From: Marinarcus sediminis
Lineage (GTDB): Bacteria > Campylobacterota > Campylobacteria > Campylobacterales > Arcobacteraceae
Reading direction: 5' to 3'
NCBI RefSeq assembly: GCF_048571275.1
Contig: NZ_CP182357.1
Span: forward strand, 1,674,001 to 1,738,000
DNA length: 64,000 bases
Under the pieces are notes generated by a model that ran no database searches, was not told where the DNA came from, and was given only the letters and a program-made list of their open reading frames with translations. This document shows positions 8,987 through 17,655 of the stretch, one piece after another (positions within the stretch are counted from its first letter, which is position 1; each line of letters starts with the position of its first letter). A program made the position numbers and the translations under genes.

Positions 8987-11152
8987 TTATATAGTTTTAG
9001 CTTTATATTCTCTTCTATATTTATGTAAAAGAGGTTCAGTATAACCTGATGCTTGCTCTTTTCCCTCAAAAATAAGTGCACAAGCTGCTTTAAAGGCATA
9101 TCCATCATATGAAGGTGCTATATTTATATAACTTGAGTCATTTTCATTTTGTTTGTCAACAACTTTTGCCATCTGTTTTAAAGATTCCAATACTTCCTCT
9201 TTTGAAGTGATTTTATGCTCAATCCAGTTTGCTAAATGTTGAGAAGAGATTCTAAGTGTTGCCCTATCTTCCATCAGTGCTACATTATTTATATCTGGAA
9301 CTTTTGAACATCCAACCCCTGCATCAATCCATCTAACAACATATCCTAAGATACTTTGGCAGTTGTTGTCAATCTCATTTTTGATTGTCTCTTTTGATAA
9401 AGTCTCTTTTAGTAAAGGAATAGTTAAAAGCTCATCTACACTTGCTCTTCTTTTCCCTTTAAGTTCATTTTGAATACTAAATACATCAACTTTATGGTAG
9501 TGAATAGAGTGTAAAGTTGCAGCTGTAGGAGAGGGAACCCAAGCAGTGTTTGCACCTGATTTTGGGTGAGATATTTTTTCATCCATCATTTTAGCCATCT
9601 CATCTGGCATAGCCCACATCCCTTTTCCAATTTGAGAGAAACCTTGAAGTCCACACTCCAAACCAATATCAACATTCCACGTCTCATAAGCTTTTATCCA
9701 AGTTTCACTTTTCATTTTTGTTTTTGGTGTCATAGCTCCAGCTAACATAGAGGTATGAATCTCATCACCTGTTCTATCTAAGAATCCTGTGTTAATAAAT
9801 ACAACTCTTTTAGTAGCTTGTCTAATACACTCTTTTAGGTTTATAGTTGTTCTTCTCTCCTCATCCATAATACCAATTTTTATAGTGTTTTTGGGAAGAT
9901 TTAGAGCTTTTTCAACTTTTTCAAATAGTTTAACGGCAAAGGCAACCTCCTCTGGTCCATGCATTTTTGGTTTTACTATATACATAGATTTTGTTCTACT
10001 ATTTTTTTTCTCATTTTTATTAGTTAAATCAGGAATTGCAGCTAAAGTTGTAATCATACAATCCATAATTCCTTCAAAAACTTCATTTCCCTCTTTATCT
10101 AAAATAGCTGGATTTGTCATAAGATGACCAACATTTCTAATGAAAAGTAGACTTCTTCCATGCAAAGTTAACTCTTTGTCATCTAAAGTTTTATATTTTC
10201 TATCAGAGTTTAGTTTTCTAGTAACTGTTTTTCCACCCTTTTCAAAGCTATCTTCTAAATCACCTTTCATAAGACCGAACCAGTTTCTATAAACTTCAAC
10301 TTTATCTTGGGCATCCACTGCCGCAATGGAGTCTTCACAATCCATAATAGTAGAAACAGCAGCTTCTACAACTATATCTTTTACCCCTGAAATATCAAGT
10401 TTTCCAATAAAGTTATCTTTATCAAACTCAACTATTACATGAAGGTTGTTGTTTTTAAAAACTATTGCTGTGGGGTTTTCTTTCTCCCCTTCGTAAGCAA
10501 CTAATTTTAAATCATCTTCTAAAGTGGTTGTAATATTTTCAAGAACAATTTCTAATTTGTTATCTACAATCTTATAAGATCTTGCATCTTTATGGCTTCC
10601 TTTTTTAAGTGGAGCAACTGTATCTAAATGCTCTTTTGCATAATCTACAACTGCTTTTCCTCTTGTTTCATTGTACTCTTTTGTAATTGCTAGTTTGCCA
10701 TCTGTTGAGATTACATTAGTTCCATATAAAGCATCATATAAACTTCCCCATCTAGCATTTGCAGCATTTAAAGCAAATCTAGCATTTTTTACAGGTACCA
10801 CAAGTTGTGGTCCCGCTTGAAGTTTTATCTCTTCATCTACATTTGAAGTTTCAACTTTGAAATCCTCTTTTTCATCAACTAAATAAGCAATCTGTTTTAA
10901 AAAGTTTTTATATTCAGTAAGACTATTTTCATCATATTTATTATTTATATGCCATGAATCAATTAGTGTTTGAAAAGCATCTCTTTTTTTTAATAAAGCT
11001 TTATTTTCAGGTGTCAATTCCTCAATAATATTTTCAAAGTTTTTCCAAAAAAGCTCTTTAGAGATTGTTGTTATTGGTAAAATCTCTTCATTGATTAATT
11101 CATAAAGAGATCTATCTACTGTTAAATTTCCCTCTAATACTTTATATTCCAT
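8987..11152 (-). CDS. glcB: Malate synthase G
   Basis: 721-residue single-chain malate synthase that condenses glyoxylate with acetyl-CoA to malate. Length is normal for isoform G (about 720), longer than isoform A. Active-site stretches visible are RSLLFIRNVGHLMTNP, KPKMHGPEEV, GIMDEERRTT and GFLDRTGDEIHTS, plus MEDRATLRISSQ with the catalytic aspartate. It is the last gene of the ureide block and would consume the glyoxylate released by ureidoglycolate lyase. No glycolate oxidase or isocitrate lyase is nearby. Arginines are essentially all AGA, unlike ureC next door. Confidence 0.96.
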   Translation of the reverse strand: MEYKVLEGNLTVDRSLYELINEEILPITTISKELFWKNFENIIEELTPENKALLKKRDAFQTLIDSWHINNKYDENSLTEYKNFLKQIAYLVDEKEDFKVETSNVDEEIKLQAGPQLVVPVKNARFALNAANARWGSLYDALYGTNVISTDGKLAITKEYNETRGKAVVDYAKEHLDTVAPLKKGSHKDARSYKIVDNKLEIVLENITTTLEDDLKLVAYEGEKENPTAIVFKNNNLHVIVEFDKDNFIGKLDISGVKDIVVEAAVSTIMDCEDSIAAVDAQDKVEVYRNWFGLMKGDLEDSFEKGGKTVTRKLNSDRKYKTLDDKELTLHGRSLLFIRNVGHLMTNPAILDKEGNEVFEGIMDCMITTLAAIPDLTNKNEKKNSRTKSMYIVKPKMHGPEEVAFAVKLFEKVEKALNLPKNTIKIGIMDEERRTTINLKECIRQATKRVVFINTGFLDRTGDEIHTSMLAGAMTPKTKMKSETWIKAYETWNVDIGLECGLQGFSQIGKGMWAMPDEMAKMMDEKISHPKSGANTAWVPSPTAATLHSIHYHKVDVFSIQNELKGKRRASVDELLTIPLLKETLSKETIKNEIDNNCQSILGYVVRWIDAGVGCSKVPDINNVALMEDRATLRISSQHLANWIEHKITSKEEVLESLKQMAKVVDKQNENDSSYINIAPSYDGYAFKAACALIFEGKEQASGYTEPLLHKYRREYKAKTI

Positions 11153-11163
11153 AATTTCCCTTT

Positions 11164-12594
11164 TTAGTTAAATGCTAATTGTTCTTCTGTTCCATTTTTT
11201 GCTAATCCTAGATGAATTATCCCACCTAGAATTGCACCAATAATCCAACCATAACCATTTAGTGAACTTAATGCGTCAACCCATACCGTACATATTGAGA
11301 AGATTGCACCAATTGAAAATGCAATGATTGTATTTTTATTCCAACCCTTATCATAATAATATTCACTATTTTCACTTTCATCATATAAAGCATCTATATT
11401 TAATTTTTGTTTTTTTATAAAATAGTAATCAACAACTAAAATTCCATATAAAGGAGCTAGTGTTGCACCAAGAGTGTTCACTATTGGACTAATTCCAACT
11501 TGACTAATAAAACTAACCCAAAATGCACCAATTATAAGTGCAAATAGTGATGTAATAACTCCAGATTTTTTAAAAGAAAGTTTTTTGGGTGCAAGATTTG
11601 AGATACCATTAACAGCAGGAATAAAGTTTGCAACAAGGTTAATACCAACAGTTGCTGTAAAAAATGTAATTGCAGCAATTAAACTTAAAATCGTACTATC
11701 AGCTCTTTCAACAATATCCATAGGATTTGTTAATTTTTCTCCAAATACTACAACAGAACCAGCAGTAATCAAAAGTGCTAAAGCAGAAAAAAATACCATA
11801 TTAAATGGTAGTCCAACTAGATTTCCTACAACCATAGATTTATTATCTTTTGCATATCTTGAGAAATCACTAAAGTTAATCATTACAGCAGCAAAATAAG
11901 CAATCATAGTTCCCAAAATTGCAAAGAAACCATTGATTTCACTACTTAAATCTGAGCCTTTATTTGAAAAAATATTGTTTGCCACATTAAATAAATCTCC
12001 CCCAGATTTACTCCATAAAACAACTAATAAGCCAATCATAATAATATAAACAAATGGAGCTGCAAAGTTTAAGAATTTAGATACCCAAGACATCCCTTTT
12101 GAGAAAATTACCATTTGAAGTATCCATACAACAAAGAAGGATAACCATCCAATTGAATCTATTCCTAAGAATTTAGCCTCTGGATGAATCCCTGTTAAAG
12201 CAGTAATTAAAAGATGAAGCGCAGTTGAAGCAAAATATGTTTGAACCCCAAACCAAAAAACAGCAACTATAGCTCTTATAATAGCTGATAGTTTAGCTCC
12301 ATTTATACCCATACTTGAACGTGCTAAAACAGGATAAGGAATTCCATAATCAACTCCAGCTTTACCTGAAATATTTACTAAAAAAGTAACCAGTAATCCA
12401 GCAACAATCAATGCAAAAAAGGCAGTCCAACCTGTTACCCCATAATTTATGAATAGTGAGGCAACTAAGGTATATCCAAAAAGACTTTGTATATCATTTG
12501 CCCATATATTTGACACTTCAAACCATTTCCAATTTTTTTCACTCTTTTTTGTAGGTGACAACGAGTCACTATTTACATCTTGTATCATAATCAT
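11164..12594 (-). CDS. NCS1-family permease, probably allantoin
   Basis: 476-residue polytopic symporter of the nucleobase-cation-symport-1 family (cytosine, uracil, hydantoin, allantoin and thiamine carriers). About 12 hydrophobic segments are visible. The family phrases W(F)EVSNIWANDIQSLFGYTL near the N-terminus and GIPYPVLARSSMGINGA in TM3 fit the PucI/FurA/Mhp1 branch. Neighbouring allantoinase, allantoicase and ureidoglycolate lyase point to allantoin as substrate, though this is contextual. It lies 11 bases upstream of glcB, so the two are likely co-transcribed. Its 207-base upstream gap holds two long hairpins. Confidence 0.88.
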   Translation of the reverse strand: MIMIQDVNSDSLSPTKKSEKNWKWFEVSNIWANDIQSLFGYTLVASLFINYGVTGWTAFFALIVAGLLVTFLVNISGKAGVDYGIPYPVLARSSMGINGAKLSAIIRAIVAVFWFGVQTYFASTALHLLITALTGIHPEAKFLGIDSIGWLSFFVVWILQMVIFSKGMSWVSKFLNFAAPFVYIIMIGLLVVLWSKSGGDLFNVANNIFSNKGSDLSSEINGFFAILGTMIAYFAAVMINFSDFSRYAKDNKSMVVGNLVGLPFNMVFFSALALLITAGSVVVFGEKLTNPMDIVERADSTILSLIAAITFFTATVGINLVANFIPAVNGISNLAPKKLSFKKSGVITSLFALIIGAFWVSFISQVGISPIVNTLGATLAPLYGILVVDYYFIKKQKLNIDALYDESENSEYYYDKGWNKNTIIAFSIGAIFSICTVWVDALSSLNGYGWIIGAILGGIIHLGLAKNGTEEQLAFN

Positions 12595-12615
12595 CCCTAT
12601 GTATTTTTTCCATGG

Positions 12616-12654
12616 GCACTACAAAAAAGGCAATAAAATATTGTTTTGTAGTGC
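12616..12654 (-). other. 11-bp stem-loop in the leader of the NCS1 permease
   Basis: GCACTACAAAA (12616-12626) and TTTTGTAGTGC (12644-12654) form a perfect 11-bp stem around a 17-base loop, 22 bases before the permease start. No U-tract follows on the minus strand, so it is not a standard terminator. It may be a leader RNA structure or an operator. No known riboswitch consensus was recognised. Confidence 0.4.
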
Positions 12655-12726
12655 AAACTAAAGTATTTTCTCTCTCATTATTCTTCTTTTTAATATATCT
12701 TTATTTATAATCACGCTGGCGAAAGC

Positions 12727-12766
12727 GACTTTTTTATGGATATATAAAAATTGAAATAAAAAAGTC
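12727..12766 (-). other. 11-bp stem-loop after the ureidoglycolate lyase gene
   Basis: GACTTTTTTAT (12727-12737) pairs perfectly with ATAAAAAAGTC (12756-12766) around an 18-base loop, 35 bases after the ureidoglycolate lyase stop. The stem is AT-rich, so termination would be partial at best. It could set the ratio between the catabolic genes and the downstream permease-malate synthase pair. Confidence 0.35.
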
Positions 12767-12801
12767 ACTTATGGTGGTTTAATATTAATATCACTCATAA
12801 A

Positions 12802-13320
12802 TCACTCTTTTATTAGAAAAATCTCTTTTTCTTTAATTTCATATTCAATACACTCAACAATTTTGTTTTGCTTTTGATTTTTATCTGTTCTATCAATTAC
12901 GATGAACTCCTCTTTATCTTTGAGGCAAATTAATGGAAAATGCCAAACACCTCTATTGTAATGAACCCCTTGATTTCCGCTTGTTACAAAAGCCTCTATT
13001 GTTGAAAAATCAGGCTTTTCCTCACCTAAAGCAACAACACATAAAAATGGCTCTTTACTTCTTGGCATAAAGGTTTGGGAAAAGTATGGGTGTTTCTCTA
13101 ACATATTGATGTGTAAAGGAAACTCTCTATTTTTTCCTATATAGATATGTAAAGTTGAACTTCCATCTTTTTCATTTGCATCCATAGTACAAAGCTCATA
13201 AAATTTTTGGGCATAACCATTATTTATGATTTTTGAATCTCTATTTTCACAACTTACAACTTCTCCAAACTTTTCAAAAGCCTCTTTTGTAAGAGGTTTT
13301 GGCTTAAGTTCCATTCTCAT
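12802..13320 (-). CDS. allA: Ureidoglycolate lyase
   Basis: 172-residue cupin-fold enzyme that cleaves ureidoglycolate to glyoxylate and urea. Family phrases: LTKEAFEKFGEVV at the N-terminus, the region GSSTLHIYIG, MLEKHPYFSQTFMPR, and the C-terminal GVHYNRGVWHFPL with the metal-site histidine. Length matches AllA (about 160-170). It starts 1 base after the allantoicase stop in the order puuE-alc-allA. It is the urea-releasing branch of the pathway, which fits the adjacent urease. Confidence 0.93.
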   Translation of the reverse strand: MRMELKPKPLTKEAFEKFGEVVSCENRDSKIINNGYAQKFYELCTMDANEKDGSSTLHIYIGKNREFPLHINMLEKHPYFSQTFMPRSKEPFLCVVALGEEKPDFSTIEAFVTSGNQGVHYNRGVWHFPLICLKDKEEFIVIDRTDKNQKQNKIVECIEYEIKEKEIFLIKE

Positions 13321-13321
13321 C

Positions 13322-14320
13322 TTAAGCCTTTATCTCTTCTTTTTTAACAAATTTTCCAAACAGTTTAAGTCTTGAGACTCCACCATCTGGGAAAATATTT
13401 ATTCTAATATGTGTAATTGGTTTTTGATGCTTTAAAAAACTTTTATCAAAATAGTGTTTGTTGTGCATCTCTAATTTTTGAGGTGCAATTAACTCTTCCC
13501 AAAACATACTCTGTGTTACAACTGAATTATCTGTTGTTTCTTCTAAATAAGCTGCACTAATTGAAAACTTATCTGCAAAGTTTCCTTTGAAAAAGTTTGT
13601 ATCAATCATGATGTTATCTATAATTGCAGGCTTAGCTAACTCAATAATTCCCCAATCAAATCCTGGTTCTCTTCTTCTTCTAGTCTCCCAACCATCACCC
13701 ATATTAACAGCTTCTTCATCTTTTAATATATTTTTTAAAGGACCAAAAAACTCATTGTTTGTATAAACTGCCCTTGCTGCATTTCTCATAGATGCTACAT
13801 TGATATTTTCTTGTTCATATAGTTTTTCATCAAAACAGATTTCACCAAAAGCTTTAAATCTTGCAATTCCTCCATCTGGGTAAATATCTACTCTTAAATG
13901 GGTTAATTCAGTTTGAGAAAGGGAATTAAAATCGTGTTTTGTATGACCTTTTAAATCACTTTGAGTTAAAAGGTCAATCCATTCAACACTATCAATCTCT
14001 TCTAAAAATGTTTTATCATCTTTATTTTTCACACAACATCCTTTTATAGATATTGCTAAAGGATAATTCCCTCTAAAGTGTGTGGTATCAACTAAAAATG
14101 AGTTGATTTTTGATAAGTTTCCTAGTTTTATAATACAATGATCGTTTTCACCATCTCTTCTTCTTCTAGTCTCCCAACCATCCATCCAATGACCGTTATC
14201 ATCAAACTCATCTTTAAATACAGCTTCTGTTTCAGCTAACATTCTATTTGCACTTGCAAAAAATTCATCTGTTGTATATATTACTTCTGCACCTAATTCG
14301 CAACTTGCAACATTTATCAT
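13322..14320 (-). CDS. alc: Allantoicase
   Basis: 332-residue enzyme hydrolysing allantoate to ureidoglycolate and urea. It consists of two homologous allantoicase repeats (about residues 15-165 and 180-325), each with the WETRRRR core (WMDGWETRRRRDG and GDGWETRRRREPG), the strand pattern fNGnYP-like TTHFRGNYPLAIS / TNFFKGNFADKFS, and HIRxxxxPDGGxxR near the repeat end. Overlap of 4 bases with the allantoinase gene suggests coupling. This route releases urea, unlike the ammonia-releasing allantoate amidohydrolase route. Confidence 0.96.
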   Translation of the reverse strand: MINVASCELGAEVIYTTDEFFASANRMLAETEAVFKDEFDDNGHWMDGWETRRRRDGENDHCIIKLGNLSKINSFLVDTTHFRGNYPLAISIKGCCVKNKDDKTFLEEIDSVEWIDLLTQSDLKGHTKHDFNSLSQTELTHLRVDIYPDGGIARFKAFGEICFDEKLYEQENINVASMRNAARAVYTNNEFFGPLKNILKDEEAVNMGDGWETRRRREPGFDWGIIELAKPAIIDNIMIDTNFFKGNFADKFSISAAYLEETTDNSVVTQSMFWEELIAPQKLEMHNKHYFDKSFLKHQKPITHIRINIFPDGGVSRLKLFGKFVKKEEIKA

Positions 14321-15237
14321 TTTGTTCCCTTATTACTAAAATTATCTATCCAATGGTTTGCAATATCACCTCTTGTTGCAAACCAAACATCATCAAAACC
14401 TTTTACATACTCTAAAAATCTTCTCATAGCCATGATTCTTCCAGGTTTCCCTAAAATTCTACAATGCATCCCTATAGACATCATTTTAGGGGTTTTACTT
14501 CCTTCAAGGTATAAAGTATCAAAACTATCTTTTAGGTAGTTGTAAAACTGGTCACTATAAGAAAATCCTCCAAAAACAAATCTCATATCATTATTATCCA
14601 TTGTATATGGAATTACTAGGTGTTCTTTTGTTGTAATTTCTGGTGCAAAATATGGTAAATCATCATTATATGCATCACTATCATATAAAAAACCACTCTC
14701 TTGAACTACTAGTTTTCTTGTATTTTCACTATCCCGTCCTGTATACCAACCAAGTGGTCTAGTCCCAATCATTTTCTCTAATACTTCAATACTTTTATAA
14801 AGGTGATCCCTTTCAATAGATTCTTCAATTGTTTGGTAGTTTATCCATCTATATCCGTGGGAGCATATATCATAATTGTTAAGGGCAAGGTATTCAGCAA
14901 GTTTAGGATTTCTAGCTACTGCCATAGCAACAGCAAAGATTGTAAGAGGTATATCAAAATCTTTGAAAAGTTCTAAGATTCTCCAAACCCCAACTCTAGA
15001 ACCATATTCATACAATGATTCCATAGATTTGTGTCTTTGATTATAAAAAGCTTGGGGATTGTTCATCTCTGATAAAAATATTTCGCTTGCTTCATCCCCA
15101 TGTAAGATGCAGTTTTCTGCTCCCTCTTCGTAGTTTAAAACAAATTGTAAAGCTACTTTTGCGTTATTTGGCCATTTTGGATTTATTGGTTTATTTGAGT
15201 AACCAATTAAATCTCTTGGGTAGTTGTTATTAATCAT
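14317..15237 (-). CDS. puuE: Allantoinase, polysaccharide-deacetylase family (PuuE type)
   Basis: 306-residue enzyme of the PuuE class, which opens allantoin to allantoate and is unrelated to the classical amidohydrolase AllB. Signatures: N-terminal PRDLIGYSNKPINPKWPN, VLNYEEGAENCILHGD, SRVGVWRILELF, the NodB-like SHGYRWINYQ, and GWYTGRDSENTR. First gene of the puuE-alc-allA-(NCS1-glcB) set. Upstream lies a 53-bp operator-like element (15293-15345) nearly identical to the one before the ABC binding protein. Confidence 0.94.
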   Translation of the reverse strand: MINNNYPRDLIGYSNKPINPKWPNNAKVALQFVLNYEEGAENCILHGDEASEIFLSEMNNPQAFYNQRHKSMESLYEYGSRVGVWRILELFKDFDIPLTIFAVAMAVARNPKLAEYLALNNYDICSHGYRWINYQTIEESIERDHLYKSIEVLEKMIGTRPLGWYTGRDSENTRKLVVQESGFLYDSDAYNDDLPYFAPEITTKEHLVIPYTMDNNDMRFVFGGFSYSDQFYNYLKDSFDTLYLEGSKTPKMMSIGMHCRILGKPGRIMAMRRFLEYVKGFDDVWFATRGDIANHWIDNFSNKGTK

Positions 15238-15292
15238 TTTCTCTCTCGTAAAAAAGCAAAAACTGCTTTTAAAATTTATTTATGAGAGTATT

Positions 15293-15345
15293 TTATCAGA
15301 TTGTCTACAATTTTTGTCTACAATTTTTGTCTATTTTTTATACAA
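15293..15345 (-). promoter_or_regulatory. Operator-like array upstream of puuE: three TTGTCTA units, 13-bp period
   Basis: TTGTCTACAATTT repeats at 15301 and 15314, and TTGTCTA again at 15327, then TATACAA at 15339-15345 in inverse orientation; TTATCAGA sits at one end. The element aligns to 21552-21604 with 44 of 53 identities and no gaps. Its first unit is 64 bases from the puuE start, exactly as in the other copy. It covers the likely promoter, so repression by the neighbouring GntR protein is inferred. Confidence 0.65.
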
Positions 15346-15398
15346 TTGTTTTTAAAATAGAGTAAAAGTGGGTAAAATTAACTAAGTTATACAAATAA

Positions 15399-16085
15399 TT
15401 AGTTAATAAAAAGAAATTTATTCTTTTTATTAATAGTATCTAAATCAAAATCTAAAACATCAAGACAGTGATCTAAATGTTCTAACATAACATTTTTTGC
15501 ATTAGTAACATTATTACTTTTAATTGTCTCAATTAAAGCTCTATGTTCATCATATGAAGAAAACTCAGTATTTTCATCTTCATAAATTAAAGCAGCAAGA
15601 ATACTTAAAGGGATTAAAGGTTTTAGGGCATTAATTAAAAATTCATTTTCACTTAATGCAGCCAAATTTAGATGGAAATCACAAGATGATTTAACATATT
15701 CTCCATTTCTATTGGATAGTTTCAAGTACTCTTCTGTATTAATGTTTTCTAAAATTGATGATAGGTCTAAATTTTCCTTTGAATGTCTTTTGGTAACAAT
15801 TTCAACAATACCTGCTTCAATTATTTTTCTTGTTGTAAAAATATCTTTTGCATTCTCTTCACTAATCCAAACGACATTAAACCCTTGATTCTTTTTATAA
15901 CTTAAAATTCCCATAGTTTGTAGTTTACTAAAGGCTTTTCTTACAACATCTCTACTTATGTTTAACTCTTTTGCTAAAACACTTTCTGATAATTTAGTAC
16001 CTGGTTGAAGATTTTTTGTAAAAATTGCATCAAATATAAAATTTACAATATTATCCTCTAAAGTAAATAAATTTTTTTTATCCAT
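15399..16085 (-). CDS. GntR-family regulator, FCD (FadR) subfamily
   Basis: 228-residue regulator. The N-terminal winged helix (residues 10-75) has the GntR signature LQPGTKLSESVLAKELNISRDVVRKAF and GILSYKKNQGFNV. The C-terminal FCD ligand domain (about 85-215) has the metal-ligand pattern FHLNLAALSENEFL and EHRALIETI...HLDHCLDVL. It lies between the two ureide operons, both of which carry the same TTGT(A/C)TACAA array, a sequence typical of FCD-GntR sites. The likely effector is an allantoin-pathway intermediate, which is inference. A separate promoter with TATAAT boxes precedes it. Confidence 0.9.
   Translation of the reverse strand: MDKKNLFTLEDNIVNFIFDAIFTKNLQPGTKLSESVLAKELNISRDVVRKAFSKLQTMGILSYKKNQGFNVVWISEENAKDIFTTRKIIEAGIVEIVTKRHSKENLDLSSILENINTEEYLKLSNRNGEYVKSSCDFHLNLAALSENEFLINALKPLIPLSILAALIYEDENTEFSSYDEHRALIETIKSNNVTNAKNVMLEHLDHCLDVLDFDLDTINKKNKFLFIN
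15403..15433 (-). terminator. AT-rich stem-loop over the 3' end of the GntR gene
   Basis: TTAATAAAAAGAA (15403-15415) and TTCTTTTTATTAA (15421-15433) form a perfect 13-bp stem with a 5-base loop, covering the last codons of the regulator gene. All but two pairs are A-T, so terminator strength is doubtful. Confidence 0.3.
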
Positions 16086-16124
16086 TAAAAGTTTCTCCCA
16101 CTTTTTCTCATTTTGTGCTAGTTT

Positions 16125-16135
16125 ATTATATTATA
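16125..16135 (-). promoter_or_regulatory. Putative -10 region of the GntR gene
   Basis: Two overlapping TATAAT hexamers on the minus strand (16125-16130 and 16130-16135) lie 40-50 bases before the GntR start codon, in the 151-base gap after the racemase gene. No copy of the 13-bp-period array is visible here, so the regulator may not be autoregulated through that motif. Confidence 0.35.
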
Positions 16136-16236
16136 ATTTATATTCTAGTTTCTGTAAACAATAACCAGAATGCAATTAATATAAACGGCACACCAAAATT
16201 TTACGTTAAAGCTATCTCATATAAAGCTAATGTTTA

Positions 16237-16935
16237 TCACTTTTCAATAGGATAAGCATATGCATTTATTTTGCTTGTCATTAGTTTTGCTCCAACCATT
16301 GATTCAGCCATCTTAATTGCACACAATACACCATCAACAACTGGAATATTACACCTTTTTGATAACTCAATTGTTAAATCAGCCATTCCCGCACACCCTA
16401 AAATAATAGCTTCGCAATTATCCTCTTTGACTGCTTTTAAAATTTCACTCTCTATTTTTTTCATTGCATTACAAGTACCATCTTCTAATGCTAAAACGGG
16501 AATATCAGCTGCTCTTACTTTTCTACAAAACTTATCCATACCATATTTATGAGATAACTCTTCAATAATTGGAATGGATCTATTTAAAGTAGTTACAACT
16601 GAAAAACTAGAAGAAATAATAGATGTCATATGCATAGCTGCTTCACAAATACCAATAACTGGACCATCTACAAGCTCCCTTGCTGCTTCTAATCCTGGGT
16701 CATCAAAGCAAGCAACTACGAAAGCCTCTGCTCCCCACTCTTTTGCTTTTTTAATTTCATCCATAAGTCCCATTAAACTTTTCACTTCATCAAAATGTCC
16801 TTCAATACTTTTTGGAGTATTTGTAGGATTAGAAGCCCAAACTTGGGTATCAGGATTTTTAAATTTTAAAGCTACCTCTTCACACTTTTTTGTCATAGAT
16901 TCTGTTGAGTTTGGATTTATAATTGCTAGTTTCAT
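16237..16935 (-). CDS. Asp/Glu/hydantoin racemase family protein, probable allantoin racemase
   Basis: 232-residue racemase of the Asp/Glu/hydantoin family. The N-terminus INPNSTESMT is typical of hydantoin racemases (HyuE). Both catalytic cysteines are present in VVACFDDPG and ILGCAGM, used as the acid/base pair. It is last gene of the ABC-transporter operon, its ATG overlapping the livF-like stop (TAATG). In the setting of allantoinase it most likely interconverts R- and S-allantoin; a true hydantoin role cannot be excluded. Confidence 0.85.
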   Translation of the reverse strand: MKLAIINPNSTESMTKKCEEVALKFKNPDTQVWASNPTNTPKSIEGHFDEVKSLMGLMDEIKKAKEWGAEAFVVACFDDPGLEAARELVDGPVIGICEAAMHMTSIISSSFSVVTTLNRSIPIIEELSHKYGMDKFCRKVRAADIPVLALEDGTCNAMKKIESEILKAVKEDNCEAIILGCAGMADLTIELSKRCNIPVVDGVLCAIKMAESMVGAKLMTSKINAYAYPIEK

Positions 16936-17654
16936 TAGTGAGTTCCTCCTAAATATAGCTCAATTATTCGTTCATCGTGCATTAAATCTTTTGAATTTCC
17001 ACTTAATAGGACTTCCCCTAATTGCATTGCATAGGCTCTATTTGAAACCTTAAGTGCCATTCTTGAATTTTGTTCAACTAAGATAACAGATACTTTATCC
17101 TCTTTATTGATTTGTACAATTGATCTTGCTATATCTTGAACTAGTTTTGGAGCAATTCCTAGACTTGGCTCATCCATTAGTAAAACTTTGGGTCTAGACA
17201 TAAGAGCACGTCCAATAACCATCATTTGTTGTTCTCCACCACTCATAGTGCTTGCTTGTTGTTTATATCTCTCTTTTAGTCGTGGAAATTTTTCTAAAAC
17301 TTTTTCTAAATCTTCTTTAATCCCATCTTTATCTTTTCTGGTAAAAGCACCCATTAGAAGATTATCCTTTACACTCATATAAGGAAATACTCTTCTCCCC
17401 TCAGGAGTCATGGCAATACCTTTTTCAACTATTTTAGAAGGACTGATTCCATTTAGACTTTCACCATTGAAAATCACTTCTCCTGAAGTTGGTCTTTTAA
17501 GACCTGTGATTGCTTTTAGAATTGAAGATTTTCCAGCTCCATTTGCTCCAATTAAAGTGATAGTCTCACCCTCTTCTAAAGAGATGTTAACATCTCTTAC
17601 TGCTCTTACTTGGTCATAGTTTATCTCTAAATTTTTACACTCTAATAATGCCAT
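16935..17654 (-). CDS. Branched-chain-amino-acid-type ABC transporter ATPase (LivF-like)
   Basis: 239-residue cytoplasmic ATPase with Walker A GANGAGKSS, signature TMSGGEQQM, Walker B VLLMDEPSLGIAP and H-loop-position EQN typical of LivF. It forms a heterodimer with the LivG-like ATPase at 17656 and energises the import of the ligand bound by the protein at 20327. Operon context with a racemase and near puuE-alc-allA suggests a ureide rather than an amino acid. Confidence 0.93.
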   Translation of the reverse strand: MALLECKNLEINYDQVRAVRDVNISLEEGETITLIGANGAGKSSILKAITGLKRPTSGEVIFNGESLNGISPSKIVEKGIAMTPEGRRVFPYMSVKDNLLMGAFTRKDKDGIKEDLEKVLEKFPRLKERYKQQASTMSGGEQQMMVIGRALMSRPKVLLMDEPSLGIAPKLVQDIARSIVQINKEDKVSVILVEQNSRMALKVSNRAYAMQLGEVLLSGNSKDLMHDERIIELYLGGTH

Positions 17655-17655
17655 A

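Noticed and set aside
12711..12736. CGCT/AGCG hairpin with T-run as a plus-strand terminator
   Set aside because: A 4-bp stem only, and no plus-strand gene lies upstream that would need it.
15252..15270. Small hairpin AAAAGCA...TGCTTTT with T-run in the puuE leader, as an attenuator
   Set aside because: Only 7 bp, with two G-C pairs, and no alternative structure or leader peptide seen; probably chance in AT-rich DNA.
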